Below, one piece after another: positions 37,272 through 46,996 of a DNA stretch of 64,000 nt (positions are counted from its first letter, which is position 1; every line of letters begins with the position of its first letter). The stretch comes from Deltaproteobacteria bacterium (GTDB lineage: Bacteria > JADJOY01). The position numbers were made by a program, and so were the translations under genes. Location of the stretch: positions 479,889-543,888 of the forward strand of contig JADJOY010000003.1 of the NCBI GenBank assembly GCA_016713535.1. The letters run 5' to 3'. The notes under the pieces are model-generated. The model was not told where the DNA came from. It did no database searches and was given only the letters and a program-made list of their open reading frames with translations.

Positions 37272-38072
37272 ATGAGCGATCCCGCACCGAACGGCGCCGT
37301 GCGCTGGCTCGGCCACGCCACGGCGCTGGTCGAGCTCGGCGGCGCGCGCTTCCTCACCGATCCGGTGCTGTCGCGCTACGTCGGCATGGTGGTGCGGCGG
37401 CTGGCTCCGGCGCCGCCCCACGTCCGCGAGCTGGCGCCGCTCGACGGGGTGCTCGTCTCGCACGCCCACTACGACCACCTCGACCTGCCGAGCGTGCGCG
37501 CGATCCGCCGCGCGAGCGGCGAGCGCGTCCCGCCCGCGGTGGTGCTGCCGGGCTACGCCGACCTCGTCACCAAGGCGGGCTACCCGGACGTCCGCACCCT
37601 CGCGTGGTACGAGAGCACGGTGCTCCCGTGTGGCGCGCGGGTCACGGCGATCCCCGCGGCGCACTTCGGCGGGCGCGCGCCGTGGCGGCGCCGCACCGGC
37701 TACGGCGGCTTCGTGATCGAGCACGCGGGCCACACGGTGATGTTCGCGGGCGACACCGGCGCATGCGATCGCTACGCCGAGGTCGGCGAGCGCTTCGCCA
37801 TCGACGTGGCGCTGTTGCCGATCGGCGCCTACTCGCCGCCGCCCTTTCGGCGCGTGCACATGGCGCCCGAGGACGCCCTCGATGGGCTCGTGCAGCTCGA
37901 GGCGCGCTACCTGGTGCCGATCCACCACGCCACGTTCCGGCTCTCGGCCGAGCCGATGGGCGCCCCCGCGCGGCGCCTCGAGAAACACGCGCGGCGCCGC
38001 GGTCTCGGCGCCCGCGTGGCGCTCTTGCGTCCCGGCGAGCGCTTCGCGATCCCGCCGCGAGCGGCGTCGTGA
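37272..38072 (+). CDS. MBL-fold metal-dependent hydrolase
   Basis: 266-residue metallo-beta-lactamase-fold enzyme with SHAHYDHLD (H64, H66, D68, H69), PAAHFGGR, MFAGDTGACD and PIHHATF, giving two metal sites. The WLGHATALVELGGARFLTDP start is typical of the UlaG/NAPE-PLD-like branch, some of which cleave phosphodiesters or lactones. No signal peptide. Its TGA overlaps the GTG of the next gene. Substrate unknown. Confidence 0.88.
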   Translation: MSDPAPNGAVRWLGHATALVELGGARFLTDPVLSRYVGMVVRRLAPAPPHVRELAPLDGVLVSHAHYDHLDLPSVRAIRRASGERVPPAVVLPGYADLVTKAGYPDVRTLAWYESTVLPCGARVTAIPAAHFGGRAPWRRRTGYGGFVIEHAGHTVMFAGDTGACDRYAEVGERFAIDVALLPIGAYSPPPFRRVHMAPEDALDGLVQLEARYLVPIHHATFRLSAEPMGAPARRLEKHARRRGLGARVALLRPGERFAIPPRAAS

Positions 38073-38695
38073 GCGGAAGCGCCCCGCACGGGCTCGACGA
38101 GCGCGCCGCGGCGCTGCTTCGCTTCTGGTTCGGCGACGACCTGGAGGCGCCCTCGGTCACGCCGGACATCGTGCGCCGCTGGTTCGCGGGAGGCGCCGCG
38201 ATGGACGCCGAGTGCGCGCGCCACTTCGGCGACGACTTGGCAGCCGCCGCGCGCGGCGAGCTCGACGGCTGGGTGGCGACACCGCGCGGTCGGCTCGCGC
38301 TGGTGCTCCTGCTCGATCAGCTCTCGCGCAACGTGTGGCGCGCCACCCCCGCGGCCTTCGCGCAGGACGCGGCGGCGCGCCGGCTCGCCGCGGAGGCGGT
38401 GGAGCGCGGCGAGGATCGCGTGCTGACCGCGCCCCAGCGGGTCTTCCTCTATCTGCCGTTCGAGCACGGCGAGTCGCTCGCCGACCAGCGCCAGAGTGTG
38501 GCGCTCTTCGAGGCGCTCGCCCGCGACGTGCCCGAGCCCGACCGGGCCTTGTTCGAGCACTTCGCCGACTACGCGCGCCGGCACGCGGTGGTCATCGAGC
38601 GCTTCGGGCGCTTCCCGCACCGCAACGCCGTGCTGGGACGCGAGTCCACGACGGAGGAGCTTGCGTTCCTCGCCGAGCCGGGTTCGTCGTTCTGA
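38069..38695 (+). CDS. DUF924 family protein
   Basis: 208-residue alpha-helical protein of the DUF924 family (TPR-like fold, unknown function). Family marks: LLRFWFGDD, WFAGGAAMDAECARHF, LALVLLLDQLSRNVWR, FLYLPFEHGESLADQ and FGRFPHRNAVLGRES. GTG 38069 overlaps the metallohydrolase stop; translation is probably coupled. Confidence 0.88.
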   Translation: MSGSAPHGLDERAAALLRFWFGDDLEAPSVTPDIVRRWFAGGAAMDAECARHFGDDLAAAARGELDGWVATPRGRLALVLLLDQLSRNVWRATPAAFAQDAAARRLAAEAVERGEDRVLTAPQRVFLYLPFEHGESLADQRQSVALFEALARDVPEPDRALFEHFADYARRHAVVIERFGRFPHRNAVLGRESTTEELAFLAEPGSSF

Positions 38696-38941
38696 CGCGA
38701 CGCCGCACGCTCGACCCACGGAGCGGCGAGCCAGGCGCCGCTCACGGAGCGTGCGCCGGCGACGAGGAACGTCACCGACTGTCGGCGTCGTGACGAATTG
38801 TCTCGGTCGGCGCCCCGGTCCGTCGCCCGGCCGCGCGCGAACCGCGCGATCTCGCACGCCCTTCGCCACCACCCGCCGCACCTGCGCTTGGCACCGCGAA
38901 TGCTGTTCCTGTGGCGAACGGGTGGGGAAGGGGAATCGAAC

Positions 38942-39868
38942 GTGACCCAGCGCGGCGAAGGGCTCGTGGCGAAGGTGCGGAGGGCGGCGGTGGTGCTCGG
39001 GCTCGCGGCCGCGTGCGTGGGAGCGGCCGGCTGCAAGCTCTGCACGGATTTCCCCGCCGACAACCCGTGGAACACCGACATCTCCGGGTATCCGGTTCAT
39101 TCGAACTCGGCCAACTACATCGCCGCGATGGGGGCCGCGAAGACCCTCCACCCGGACTTCGGCACGTTCTGGGACGGCGGGCCGATCGGCATCCCGTACG
39201 TCGAGATCGGGGCCGACCAGCCGCGCGTGCCGATCAGCTTCTACTACCCCGACGAGAGCGACCCCGGCCCGTACCCGATCCCGCCCGACGCGCCGATCGA
39301 ATACGGCTCCGACCACCACGTGATCGTCGTCGACCACGAGCGCTGCGAGCTGTGGGAGGTCTACGACGCGACGCGCCTCGCCGGCGGTGCCGCGTGGAGC
39401 GCGGGCTCGGGCGCGTTCTTCGACCTCACGAGTAACGCGCTGCGTCCCGACGGCTGGACGTCGGCGGATGCCGCCGGGTTGCCGATCTACCCGGGGCTGG
39501 TGCGCTACGACGAGGTGGTCGAGGAGGGCGTGATCGACCACGCGCTGCGCTTCACGGTGTCGAAGAGCCAGAAGGGCTTCATCCACCCCGCCACCCACCA
39601 CGCCTCGGACTCGACGAACGCGAACCACGCGCCCATGGGCCTCCGGCTACGGATGAAGTCGGGCCATAGCTGTGCCGCGCTCTCGAGCGAGGCCCGGGTG
39701 ATCTGCACCGCGCTCAAGAAGTACGGGATGATCGTCGCCGACAACGGCAGCGACTGGTACATCAGCGGAGCGCCTGATCCGCGCTGGAGCGACGACAACC
39801 TCCACGACCTCTCGAGCATCCCCGGCAGCGCCTTCGAGGTCGTCGACACCGGGCCGATCCTACATTGA
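38942..39868 (+). CDS. Lipoprotein with YHYH-like domain
   Basis: 308-residue exported lipoprotein: signal VVLGLAAACVGAAGC with the lipobox cysteine, then FPADNPWNTDISGYPV, YYPDESDPGPYPIPP, DHHVIVVDHERCELWEV, HALRFTVSKSQKGFIHPATH and LRLRMKSGHSC. The repeated His/Asp blocks suggest an enzyme-like or metal-binding cell-surface domain; similar proteins are annotated only as hypothetical. GTG 38942 follows GAAGGGG; a GTG at 38966 is possible. A terminator-like hairpin follows. Confidence 0.75.
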   Translation: MTQRGEGLVAKVRRAAVVLGLAAACVGAAGCKLCTDFPADNPWNTDISGYPVHSNSANYIAAMGAAKTLHPDFGTFWDGGPIGIPYVEIGADQPRVPISFYYPDESDPGPYPIPPDAPIEYGSDHHVIVVDHERCELWEVYDATRLAGGAAWSAGSGAFFDLTSNALRPDGWTSADAAGLPIYPGLVRYDEVVEEGVIDHALRFTVSKSQKGFIHPATHHASDSTNANHAPMGLRLRMKSGHSCAALSSEARVICTALKKYGMIVADNGSDWYISGAPDPRWSDDNLHDLSSIPGSAFEVVDTGPILH

Positions 39869-39869
39869 C

Positions 39870-39890
39870 GGGGGGCTTTTCAAGCCCCCC
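39870..39890 (+). terminator. Hairpin after the lipoprotein gene
   Basis: GGGGGGCTT and AAGCCCCCC form a perfect 9-bp stem closed by TTC, directly after the stop codon. No T tract. Confidence 0.6.
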
Positions 39891-39893
39891 GCC

Positions 39894-40165
39894 CGCTGGA
39901 GGGCAGGCGCCAACGGCGCCGTGCTCCGTCGGCGCCGCCCGGCGGGGCCCACCCCTGTACGCTTCTCCTCAAAAGGTTTACCCGGTCCGCCTGGCTGGGA
40001 GCACCTGGCCCACCCCGCGCCTCGAGCGCCTACTCGGGACGTGTGCCCCAGCTGGGAGGCCCGTGGTTTCACGTCCAGTGGAAAGTCGCGCTTCGAGCGC
40101 CAGTACAGGGGCGACGGAACCCACGGCAGGGTCGAGGTGAACCATCACCCAACGGAGGAGGCAGC
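39894..40165 (+). other. Noncoding left flank of IS110 element, candidate bridge-RNA region
   Basis: 272 bp upstream of the transposase contain no gene. In IS110-family elements the left noncoding end encodes a structured bridge RNA that pairs with donor and target DNA. Short inverted repeats (GGCGCCAACGGCGCC at about 39906; CGCGCTTCGAGCGC near 40087) show that structure is possible. Element ends could not be fixed. Confidence 0.4.
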
Positions 40166-41503
40166 ATGAACAACGGGGGATGGTCGTGGTGGGGAGGGAT
40201 CGACTGGGGAAGTGAGCATCACCAGGTGTGCGTCATCGACGCGAATCGGCGTCGGGTCGCCGAGGTCCGGGTCGAGCATTCGGCCAAGGGACTCGACGAG
40301 ATCGTCCGCGTGCTCACCACGGCCACCGGAGGTCAGCTCGACCAAGTCGCCGTGGCCATCGAGCAGCCGCGGGGCGCGATCGTGGAGACGCTGCTCGCGC
40401 ACGAGATCGCGGTCTTTGCGATCAACCCGAAGCAGATCGACCGCTTTCGGGATCGTCACTCGGTCGGCGGGGCGAAGGACGACCGCTTCGATGCATTCGT
40501 CGGTGCGGATGGGTTGCGCACCGACGAGTCGCTCTTTCGGCGAGTGCAGCTGGATCCACCGAAGATCCTGGCGCTGCGGGAGTGGACCCGCATGCACGAC
40601 GAGCTCACGACCGAGCTCGGTCGGCTCAGCAATCAGCTCTGGGAGCAGCTGCATCGCTACTACCCGCAGGTCTTGAAGCTCAGCTCGGCGGTCGATGAGC
40701 CATGGATCTGGGACTTACTGGCGCGTGTGCCGACGCCCGCGGACGCACGGCGCCTGCGGCCGAAACAGGTGGCCGCGATTCTCAAAGCCCGTCGGATCCG
40801 TCGGGTGGCCGCCGACCAGGTCGTGGCGCGGTTGCAGGAGCCAGCGCTCACCGTCGCGCCGGGTGCGGCCGAGGCGGCGAGCTCGCACGTACGGATGCTG
40901 CTGCCGCGGTTGCAGCTCGTGGAGGAGCAGCTCCGTGAATGCCGCCACCAGATCGATCAGGTCTTGGACGATCTGGATGAACCGCCCATCGCGGACGGCA
41001 CGCCGGGCGACGGTGACGGCGGCTCGCCTCCACCGGCGAACGAGGGCGAGCCCGGTCCGGCGACCGCCCGCCCTCGTCCGTCGGACGTCGCGATCGTCCA
41101 GTCGTTTCCCGGCGCCGGGCGAATCGTGACGGCGACGCTGCTGAGCGAGGCCGCGGGCCCGTTGATGGAGCGCGACGTCGGTACCTTGCGCACCCGGTGC
41201 GGTGCGGCGCCCGTCACGCGCAAGACCGGAAAGCAGAAGCGAGGTCGCATCCTCATGCGACGCGCGTGCAACGCGCGGCTTCGCGACGCGGTCCGACACT
41301 GGTCGGCCAACTACATCAACAACGACGAGCGAGGCCGCATGCACTACGACACGCTCCGCGCCGCCGGTCATGAGCACGAACGTGCCCTGCGCGGCATCGC
41401 GGATCGGCTGCTCGACGTCTTGATCGCGATGCTCCGGGACGGCACGACCTACGACCCAACTCGCCGAAAGGCTTGGACACCGAAGCCAAAGGATGACGGT
41501 TGA
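40166..41503 (+). CDS. IS110-family transposase
   Basis: DEDD recombinase of 445 residues. RuvC-like catalytic residues: D13 in GIDWGSEHH, E66 in AIEQPRG, D106 and D109 in AKDDRFDA. The C-terminal Tnp domain reads VQSFPGAGRIVTATLLSE, RTRCGAAPVTRKTGK and RACNARLRDAVRHWSANYI. Where relatives commonly have RxSGK, this protein has RKTGK, so the expected serine is threonine; whether it is active is open. GGAGGAG precedes ATG 40166. A ~100-residue insert rich in Gly, Pro and Asp (about 275-310) joins the two domains. Confidence 0.93.
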   Translation: MNNGGWSWWGGIDWGSEHHQVCVIDANRRRVAEVRVEHSAKGLDEIVRVLTTATGGQLDQVAVAIEQPRGAIVETLLAHEIAVFAINPKQIDRFRDRHSVGGAKDDRFDAFVGADGLRTDESLFRRVQLDPPKILALREWTRMHDELTTELGRLSNQLWEQLHRYYPQVLKLSSAVDEPWIWDLLARVPTPADARRLRPKQVAAILKARRIRRVAADQVVARLQEPALTVAPGAAEAASSHVRMLLPRLQLVEEQLRECRHQIDQVLDDLDEPPIADGTPGDGDGGSPPPANEGEPGPATARPRPSDVAIVQSFPGAGRIVTATLLSEAAGPLMERDVGTLRTRCGAAPVTRKTGKQKRGRILMRRACNARLRDAVRHWSANYINNDERGRMHYDTLRAAGHEHERALRGIADRLLDVLIAMLRDGTTYDPTRRKAWTPKPKDDG

Positions 41504-41550
41504 CGAAGCGTGGAAAGTCCCGAGTCACTCGTTTCGCGCGTGCGGGCGCG

Positions 41551-41705
41551 CTGCGGCTGCGAGTCGTTCCATCTGGGTCGCTCACGGAAGCGCGTGGGAC
41601 CGGCGACGGGGGATGGAACCCCCGTCGCTACGATGGTTCTCGTAGGCCGGGGGCTCCGTCCCCCCGCGGCGCTTCGGCATGGCTCGATGTCTTCACAGGC
41701 TCGCT
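41551..41705. mobile_element. BIME/MITE-like element, copy A
   Basis: The 322-bp gap after the transposase has no gene. It holds a ~150-bp element nearly identical in its middle to 51805-51964: TCTGGGTCGCTCACGGAA, then the hairpin CGACGGGGG-ATGGAA-CCCCCGTCG-CTAC, then GTAG with CGGGGGCTCCGTCCCCC, ending GTCTTCACAGGCTCG. Two GTAG hairpins face each other, as in REP doublets (BIMEs). The left terminus is less well conserved than in copy B. Confidence 0.7.
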
Positions 41706-41825
41706 GCGACGCGCCCTTCGCCGAGTCCACGCGTGGCGCAAACCCGGTGCTCGGGATCGAGGGCCGTTCTCGCGCCGCGCGCGTCTTTCCGGGCGCGCGA
41801 GGCGGGTGATAGCGTGCGCCCGACC

Positions 41826-42866
41826 ATGCGAACGATCGGCGAACGGGTACGACTCACCGAGCTGGGCTGGGAGAAGGACCTCGCGTACGAGGTCGTGAAC
41901 GAGGCGGTCCCCGATGCGACCGGTGACAAGGTGCTGGTCGAGGTCGAGGCGTGCGGAGTGTGCTACCGCGACCTCATCGACCGCTCGGGGCGCTTCCCGT
42001 TCCTGCAGATGCCGATCACACCCGGCCACGAGGCGGCCGGGCGGATCGTGGACGTCGGCCCGAACGTGCAGCGCTGGAAGGTCGGCGATCGGGTCGCCAG
42101 CCTGCACCGCGACTACTGCGGCGAGTGTGGCGCGTGCGAGCGCGGTGACACCTGCTTCTGCACCCGCGCGAGCTGGGTGCTCGGCCTGCTCGCCGACGGC
42201 GGCTACGCGCGCCACCTGATGGTGCCCGAGAAGGCGCTCTATCCGGTGCCCGACGAGCTCTCCTCGGTGCAGGCGGCGGTGCTCCACTGCACCTACGGCT
42301 CGGCATGGCGCGGGCTGGTGGTGGCGGGCGGGCTCGAGGAGGGCCAGCGCGCGCTCATCACCGGCGCCAACGGCGGCGTGGGAGCGGCCGGAGTCGAGCT
42401 CGCCGCCAAGCTCGGCGCCACGGTGGTCGCGGTGGTGCGCGACGAGAAGCACCGCGCGCTCGTCACCGAGCTCGGCGCCAGCGAGGTGATCGTCGACCGC
42501 GACGGCAGCTTCCACAAGCACCCGTCGCTGGAGAAGGTGGACGTGGTCCTCGAGTGCGTCGGCAAGGCCACCTTCAACGCGAGCCTGCGCAGCCTCGCGG
42601 TCGGTGGGCGGATGGGGCTGGTCGGCAACGTCGATCCCGAGCAGGCGGCACTCAACCTGGGCTTCGTGATCGTCAACGGCCTCACCATCCGAGGACCGGG
42701 CGGCTGCACGCCCAGGGACATCGACGGCATCGTCGCGGTGCACCGCAAGCACCCGCTGCGCTTCCTGATCGATCGCGAGCTGCCGCTGTCCGCCGCCGAC
42801 GAGGCGCAGCGGCTGGTGCGCGCGGGCGGACTCCACGGCCGCATCGTGCTGGTGCCTTCGGCCTGA
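41826..42866 (+). CDS. Zinc-type alcohol dehydrogenase (MDR family)
   Basis: 346-residue medium-chain dehydrogenase/reductase. Catalytic zinc ligands lie in CGVCYRDLIDRSG and TPGHEAAG; four cysteines of the structural zinc are in CGECGACERGDTCFC; the nucleotide site is TGANGGVGAAGVELA. It would oxidise an alcohol or reduce a ketone or aldehyde with NAD(P). The gene is followed after 29 bp by an acyltransferase gene on the same strand. Substrate not evident. Confidence 0.9.
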   Translation: MRTIGERVRLTELGWEKDLAYEVVNEAVPDATGDKVLVEVEACGVCYRDLIDRSGRFPFLQMPITPGHEAAGRIVDVGPNVQRWKVGDRVASLHRDYCGECGACERGDTCFCTRASWVLGLLADGGYARHLMVPEKALYPVPDELSSVQAAVLHCTYGSAWRGLVVAGGLEEGQRALITGANGGVGAAGVELAAKLGATVVAVVRDEKHRALVTELGASEVIVDRDGSFHKHPSLEKVDVVLECVGKATFNASLRSLAVGGRMGLVGNVDPEQAALNLGFVIVNGLTIRGPGGCTPRDIDGIVAVHRKHPLRFLIDRELPLSAADEAQRLVRAGGLHGRIVLVPSA

Positions 42867-42895
42867 GCCGCCGCCGCGTCCCGAGCGCCCGAGTC

Positions 42896-43774
42896 ATGCC
42901 CACGCGCGACGATGCCGCGCCGAGCCCCGCCCGCCCACGGCGCGAGCCCCTCGCGTGGTCGCGCGCCGAGCTCGAGTCGCGCTCGTGGTTCGAGCGCACC
43001 AGCGTCCGCGCCGTCACCTTCGTCCACGCCCGCGCCTGGGCGAAGGCCCCGTTTCTGGTGTGGGTGCACACCTTCACCAACTGGTTCGCGTGGCGGTTCG
43101 TGGGCCGGGTGCTGCGGGTCGAGCACGCCGAGCGGCTCGGCGCCATCGCGAGCGAGCGCCCGGTGGTGGTGATGGCGAACCACCTCACGTTCTGGGACCT
43201 CTACATCCTCTCCGCGGTGCTCTATCGCCGCACCGGGGTGTGGCGCGACTACTACTTCCCGGTGCGCGCGCGGTTCTTCTACGAGAACCCGGCGGGCTTC
43301 CTGCTCAACGTGCTGTTCGCGGGGCTCACGATGTTCCCGCCGTTCTTCCAGAGCGACGTCGCGCGGCGGCTCGACGTGGAGGCGCTGCGCATCCTCGATC
43401 GGGTGGCGGGGCGGCGCCGCGCGCTGGTCGGGTTCCATCCCGAGGGCACGCGCAACAAGACAGGGAACCCGTACCAGCTCCTGCCGGCCCGCGCCGCGAC
43501 CAAGCGCGTGCTGCAGACGGCGCGTCGCGCTGGCGCGGTGGTGATACCGATATTCATGAACGGTCTCGACGGCGGCATGCACCGCACGCTGGGGAAGAAC
43601 CTGCTGAAGACCGGCGTGATCCATGTGATGATCGGCGAGCCGATCGAGCCCGCGGCGTTCCTCGACGAGGCCGAGAGCGCTGGCGCCGATCCCGTGTCCC
43701 GCATCATGGACGTCCTCCACGACCTCGCCGCCGAGGAGCGCGCGCTGCGCGAAGCGGCGCCGGAGAGCGTGTGA
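42896..43774 (+). CDS. PlsC-type 1-acyl-glycerol-phosphate acyltransferase
   Basis: 292-residue membrane-associated acyltransferase. The active-site HxxxxD motif is NHLTFWD (H96, D101); FHPEGTRNK is the second conserved block that binds glycerol phosphate; a hydrophobic LVWVHTFTNWFAW and FLLNVLFAGLTMFPPFF form membrane contacts. Lysophospholipid acylation is the family role, with related enzymes acting on ornithine lipids. The stop overlaps a possible GTG start of the next gene. Confidence 0.87.
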   Translation: MPTRDDAAPSPARPRREPLAWSRAELESRSWFERTSVRAVTFVHARAWAKAPFLVWVHTFTNWFAWRFVGRVLRVEHAERLGAIASERPVVVMANHLTFWDLYILSAVLYRRTGVWRDYYFPVRARFFYENPAGFLLNVLFAGLTMFPPFFQSDVARRLDVEALRILDRVAGRRRALVGFHPEGTRNKTGNPYQLLPARAATKRVLQTARRAGAVVIPIFMNGLDGGMHRTLGKNLLKTGVIHVMIGEPIEPAAFLDEAESAGADPVSRIMDVLHDLAAEERALREAAPESV

Positions 43775-43814
43775 GTCGCTCGGTCGGAGTGCCCGGTGGA
43801 AGCTGCGTGGATCC

Positions 43815-43879
43815 GGCGACGCGGGATGGAGCCCCCGTCGCTACGATTCTCGTAGCGCGGGGGGCGCCGTCCCCCCGCG
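43815..43879. mobile_element. BIME-like doublet of GTAG hairpins abutting a gene start
   Basis: An imperfect left hairpin (CGACGCGGGATGGAGCCCCCGTCG then CTAC) faces GTAG with CGCGGGGGG-CGCCGT-CCCCCCGCG (43852-43879). Nine bp separate it from the GTG at 43888 chosen for the GH106-like gene. Confidence 0.65.
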
Positions 43880-43887
43880 AGCGTCGC

Positions 43888-46800
43888 GTGCTCGGTGCCG
43901 TGCTGCTCGCGGCGCTCGTCGTCGCCGGCTGCGGCGGTGGCGGCGGCTCCGAGGCCGCGCCCGAGGACCCGTCGCCGCTTCCTCCCGAGCCCGGGTTCTC
44001 GGTCGAGCGGCTGGTGAGCCCACCCCCGAGCTACGGCCCGTGGGTGCGGTGGTGGTGGCCCGGCAACGACGTGACCGACGAAGAGCTCGCGCGCGAGGTG
44101 GACGTGCTCGCCGCCGCCGGCTTCGCGGGAGCCGAGATCCAGGCCTTCGACGCCGCGCTCGACCCCGACGCACCCACGGCCGAGCTCGAGCGCCGCCGCT
44201 CCTTCGGGAGCCCGTCGTATTTCGCCCACGTGCGCACCGTGCGCGACCGCGCCACGTCGCGCGGCCTCGCGATCGACCTCACCCTCGGCTCCGGCTGGCC
44301 GGTGGGCGGGATGCACGTGGATCCCGAGGAGTCGATCCAGACGCTGCTCTGGAGCGAGGACGCGGTCGACGGGCCGGCCGCGGTCACGCTCGATCTCGCC
44401 AAGCCCGACCGGCCGATCTTCTACGTGGTCGCGCAGATCCTTCAGCTCGCGGGCGAGCCGCAGGCGCGCTGGGAAGGGGATCGCGCCGAGCTCGTGGCGG
44501 TTTTGGCGTCCCGGGTCACGGGCGGGGGCGGTCGTCGAATCCGCTCTACCTCTTCGACACGATCGAGCTCGACGCCTCATCTGCCATCGACCTCACCGGC
44601 GCGGTGGGCGCCGACGGCCAGCTCGCGTGGCAGGCCCCCGAGGGCCGCTGGCAGGTGGTGGCCTTCTTCGCGGCGCCCGACGGCGAGTACCCGCTGCTCA
44701 ACGCCGAGCCCGAGTCGGGCTACGTGGTCGACCACCTCGATGCCAGGCTCGTCGAGAGCGAGCTCGAGTACCGCTTCGGCGACGGCACCGGGCTCGACCT
44801 CACCGGCGGCGCGGGCGGTCCGTTCCGCGCGATCTTCGACGACAGCCTCGAGCTCAAGACCGAGCGCCACGTGAGCAGCGACTTCGTGGCCGAGTTCCGC
44901 CGCCGCCGCGGCTACGACCCGAGCCCGTGGATGCCCGCGGTGGTGGTGCCGGGCGCCGACAACTACGTGTTCGAGGCGGCGTCGCTCCAGGCAGGCGCGC
45001 CGTTTCGCTTCGGCGCCGACGACGAGCGCGTGCGTCACGACTGGGCGCGCACGGTGTCGGAGCTCTTCCACGAGCGCTGGTACGGTGTCATGCGGCGGTG
45101 GTCGCACGAGCGCGGCATCGCGCTGCGCGCGCAGCCCTACGGCGCCGCGTTCGACGTCCTCGCCAACGAGGGCGCCGCCGACATCCCCGAGGCCGAGCAA
45201 CTCTACGCCGGTGGCTCGGAGGTACTTCTCTCGATGGCGTCCTCGGCGGCCGCGCTCTACGGGCGGAACCTGGTCTCGGCGGAGACGATGCCGTGGGCCG
45301 GGCGCGACTTCATGACCACGCCCGCCAAGATGAAGCTCGCCGCCGACAAGCTGCTCGCCGCGGGGATCAACCAGGTGGTCTTCCACGGCTTCCCGTACCG
45401 CAAGGACGATGGCGGCTACGGCGAGGTCGGCTGGAATCCGTTCTCGTCGCCGTGGTCGGGGCTCCTCACGTTCGCGTCCCACGTCGGCGAGACCGACCCG
45501 TTCTGGCCCGACCAGCCAGCGCTCGACCGCTACCTGGCGCGCGCCCAGTACGCGATGCGCCAGGGCGAGCCCTCGGTCGACGTGCTGATCTACTACCCGT
45601 GGCTCGGCTTCCCCTCGAACTTCCAGTTCGCCGAGGGGCACGACGAAACACTTTTCACGGGAGCGCTTGCGGGGCTCGAGCCGCGCGCGGGCTTCGACCA
45701 GCTCTACCAGATCGGCAAGCTGGTGGGGCTCTCGAAGCCCGACCCGCGCGCGGTGTGGCTCGAGGATGTCTGGGAGCTGATCGCTGCGCTCGACGCGCGC
45801 GGTCGCTCGTGGGGCTGGGTCAACGACGAGAGCCTGGCGCTCGCCGAGGGTGGCGACGCCGACGGATTCACGATCCGCGGGCGGCGCTTCGCGGCGGTGG
45901 CGGTCGTCGAGACCGCGACGATGGAGCCCGCCGCGGCGAAGGCGCTGGCGGCGCTCGCCTCGCGCGGCGTGCCGGTGCTGCTCGCGGGCGAGGTGCCGAG
46001 CGCGCAGCCAGGCTACGGCGGCGCGGCCAAGGGCGATCGCGTGGTGCGGGAGGCGCTGGGGGAGGCGGGGCGCGGCGCGCGGGTTCGGAGCGCGGCGTCC
46101 GTGGAGGCTGCGGGCGAGGTGCTCGATTCGCTGGAGATCCAGGGTGGGCTCGCCTTCGCGAGCCCCGCGCCCGCGCTGCGCCAGTACCAGCGGCGGGTTG
46201 GTGGCGATGGCCGGATCGTCTTCGTCTGGAACTCGTCGCGGGAGATCGTGAAGACGACGCTGGTCGGCGACTGCGACGCGGCGAGCTGGTTCGACGCCTG
46301 GACCGGTGTCGTGGCCGACGCGGGAAGCGATCTCTCGCTCACGCTCGCGCCCTGGGAGTCGCGGTTCCTGCTCTGTGGGCTCGATGTGAGCGGAGCACCC
46401 GCGGTGGAGCCGGCGGCGCCGCTCGCCGCGGGCGGGACGGTGAGCGAGCGCAAGGCGCTCGAGGCGTGGAGCCTGTCGGTGAGCGGGCCGGACGTGGCGG
46501 GTGGGTCGTTCGCGCGCGCGCTCGCGGCGCTCACCGACTGGCGCGAGATCCCGGAGCTCCGGCGCGTGTCGAGCGCCGGCGTCTACCGGACCACCGTCGC
46601 CGCCGGGCCGCTCGGCGAGGGCCAGCGCGCGGTGCTCTCCTTCGGCTGGGTGGTGGGCGCGGCCGACGTGCGCGTGAACGGTCGAGAGCTGGGCCGCGTG
46701 CGGTTTCCGCCCTTCGAGCTCGACGTGAGCGCGGCGCTGGTGGCGGGACCGAACGAGGTCGAGGTCACCGTCACCTCGCCGCTTCGCAACCGCTTCGTCG

Positions 46801-46913
46801 GCTATGGGCTCTCGGGCGATCCCGCGTACGCCCAGTTCGCCGGCCGCTCCGACGACGTGATGGCGGCCGGCCTTCTCGGCCCCGCGGCGCTCGAGATCCG
46901 CACCGGGGGGTGA
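43888..46913 (+). CDS. GH106-like glycoside hydrolase lipoprotein, one frame break
   Basis: Large secreted protein of about 1000 residues resembling GH106 alpha-L-rhamnosidases. Lipoprotein signal LGAVLLAALVVAGC; then PWVRWWWPGNDVTDEEL, AGAEIQAFDAAL, LTLGSGWPVGG, PEAEQLYAGG, SAETMPWAGRD, AGINQVVFHGFPYRKD, DVLIYYPWLG, and a C-terminal jelly-roll (RVNGRELGRVRFPPFELDV) as in the family. The frame breaks near 44525 within GGGCGGGGGCGG, probably a lost G. Start uncertain: GTG 43888 gives a clean signal peptide; the frame is open back to 43771, but that part is encoded by a REP doublet. Removes terminal sugars from polysaccharide or glycosides; specificity inferred. Confidence 0.82.
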
Positions 46914-46934
46914 CCCGAGCCGCCCAACGGGAGT

Positions 46935-46958
46935 GTAGGGGCGAGCGTAAGCTCGCCC
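46935..46958 (+). repeat. REP-like GTAG hairpin
   Basis: GTAG followed by GGGCGAGC-GTAA-GCTCGCCC, a perfect 8-bp stem between two convergent genes. Confidence 0.7.
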
Positions 46959-46996
46959 GCGGTGTCGTCATGGATTCCGTCGCGTATCGTGATCGG

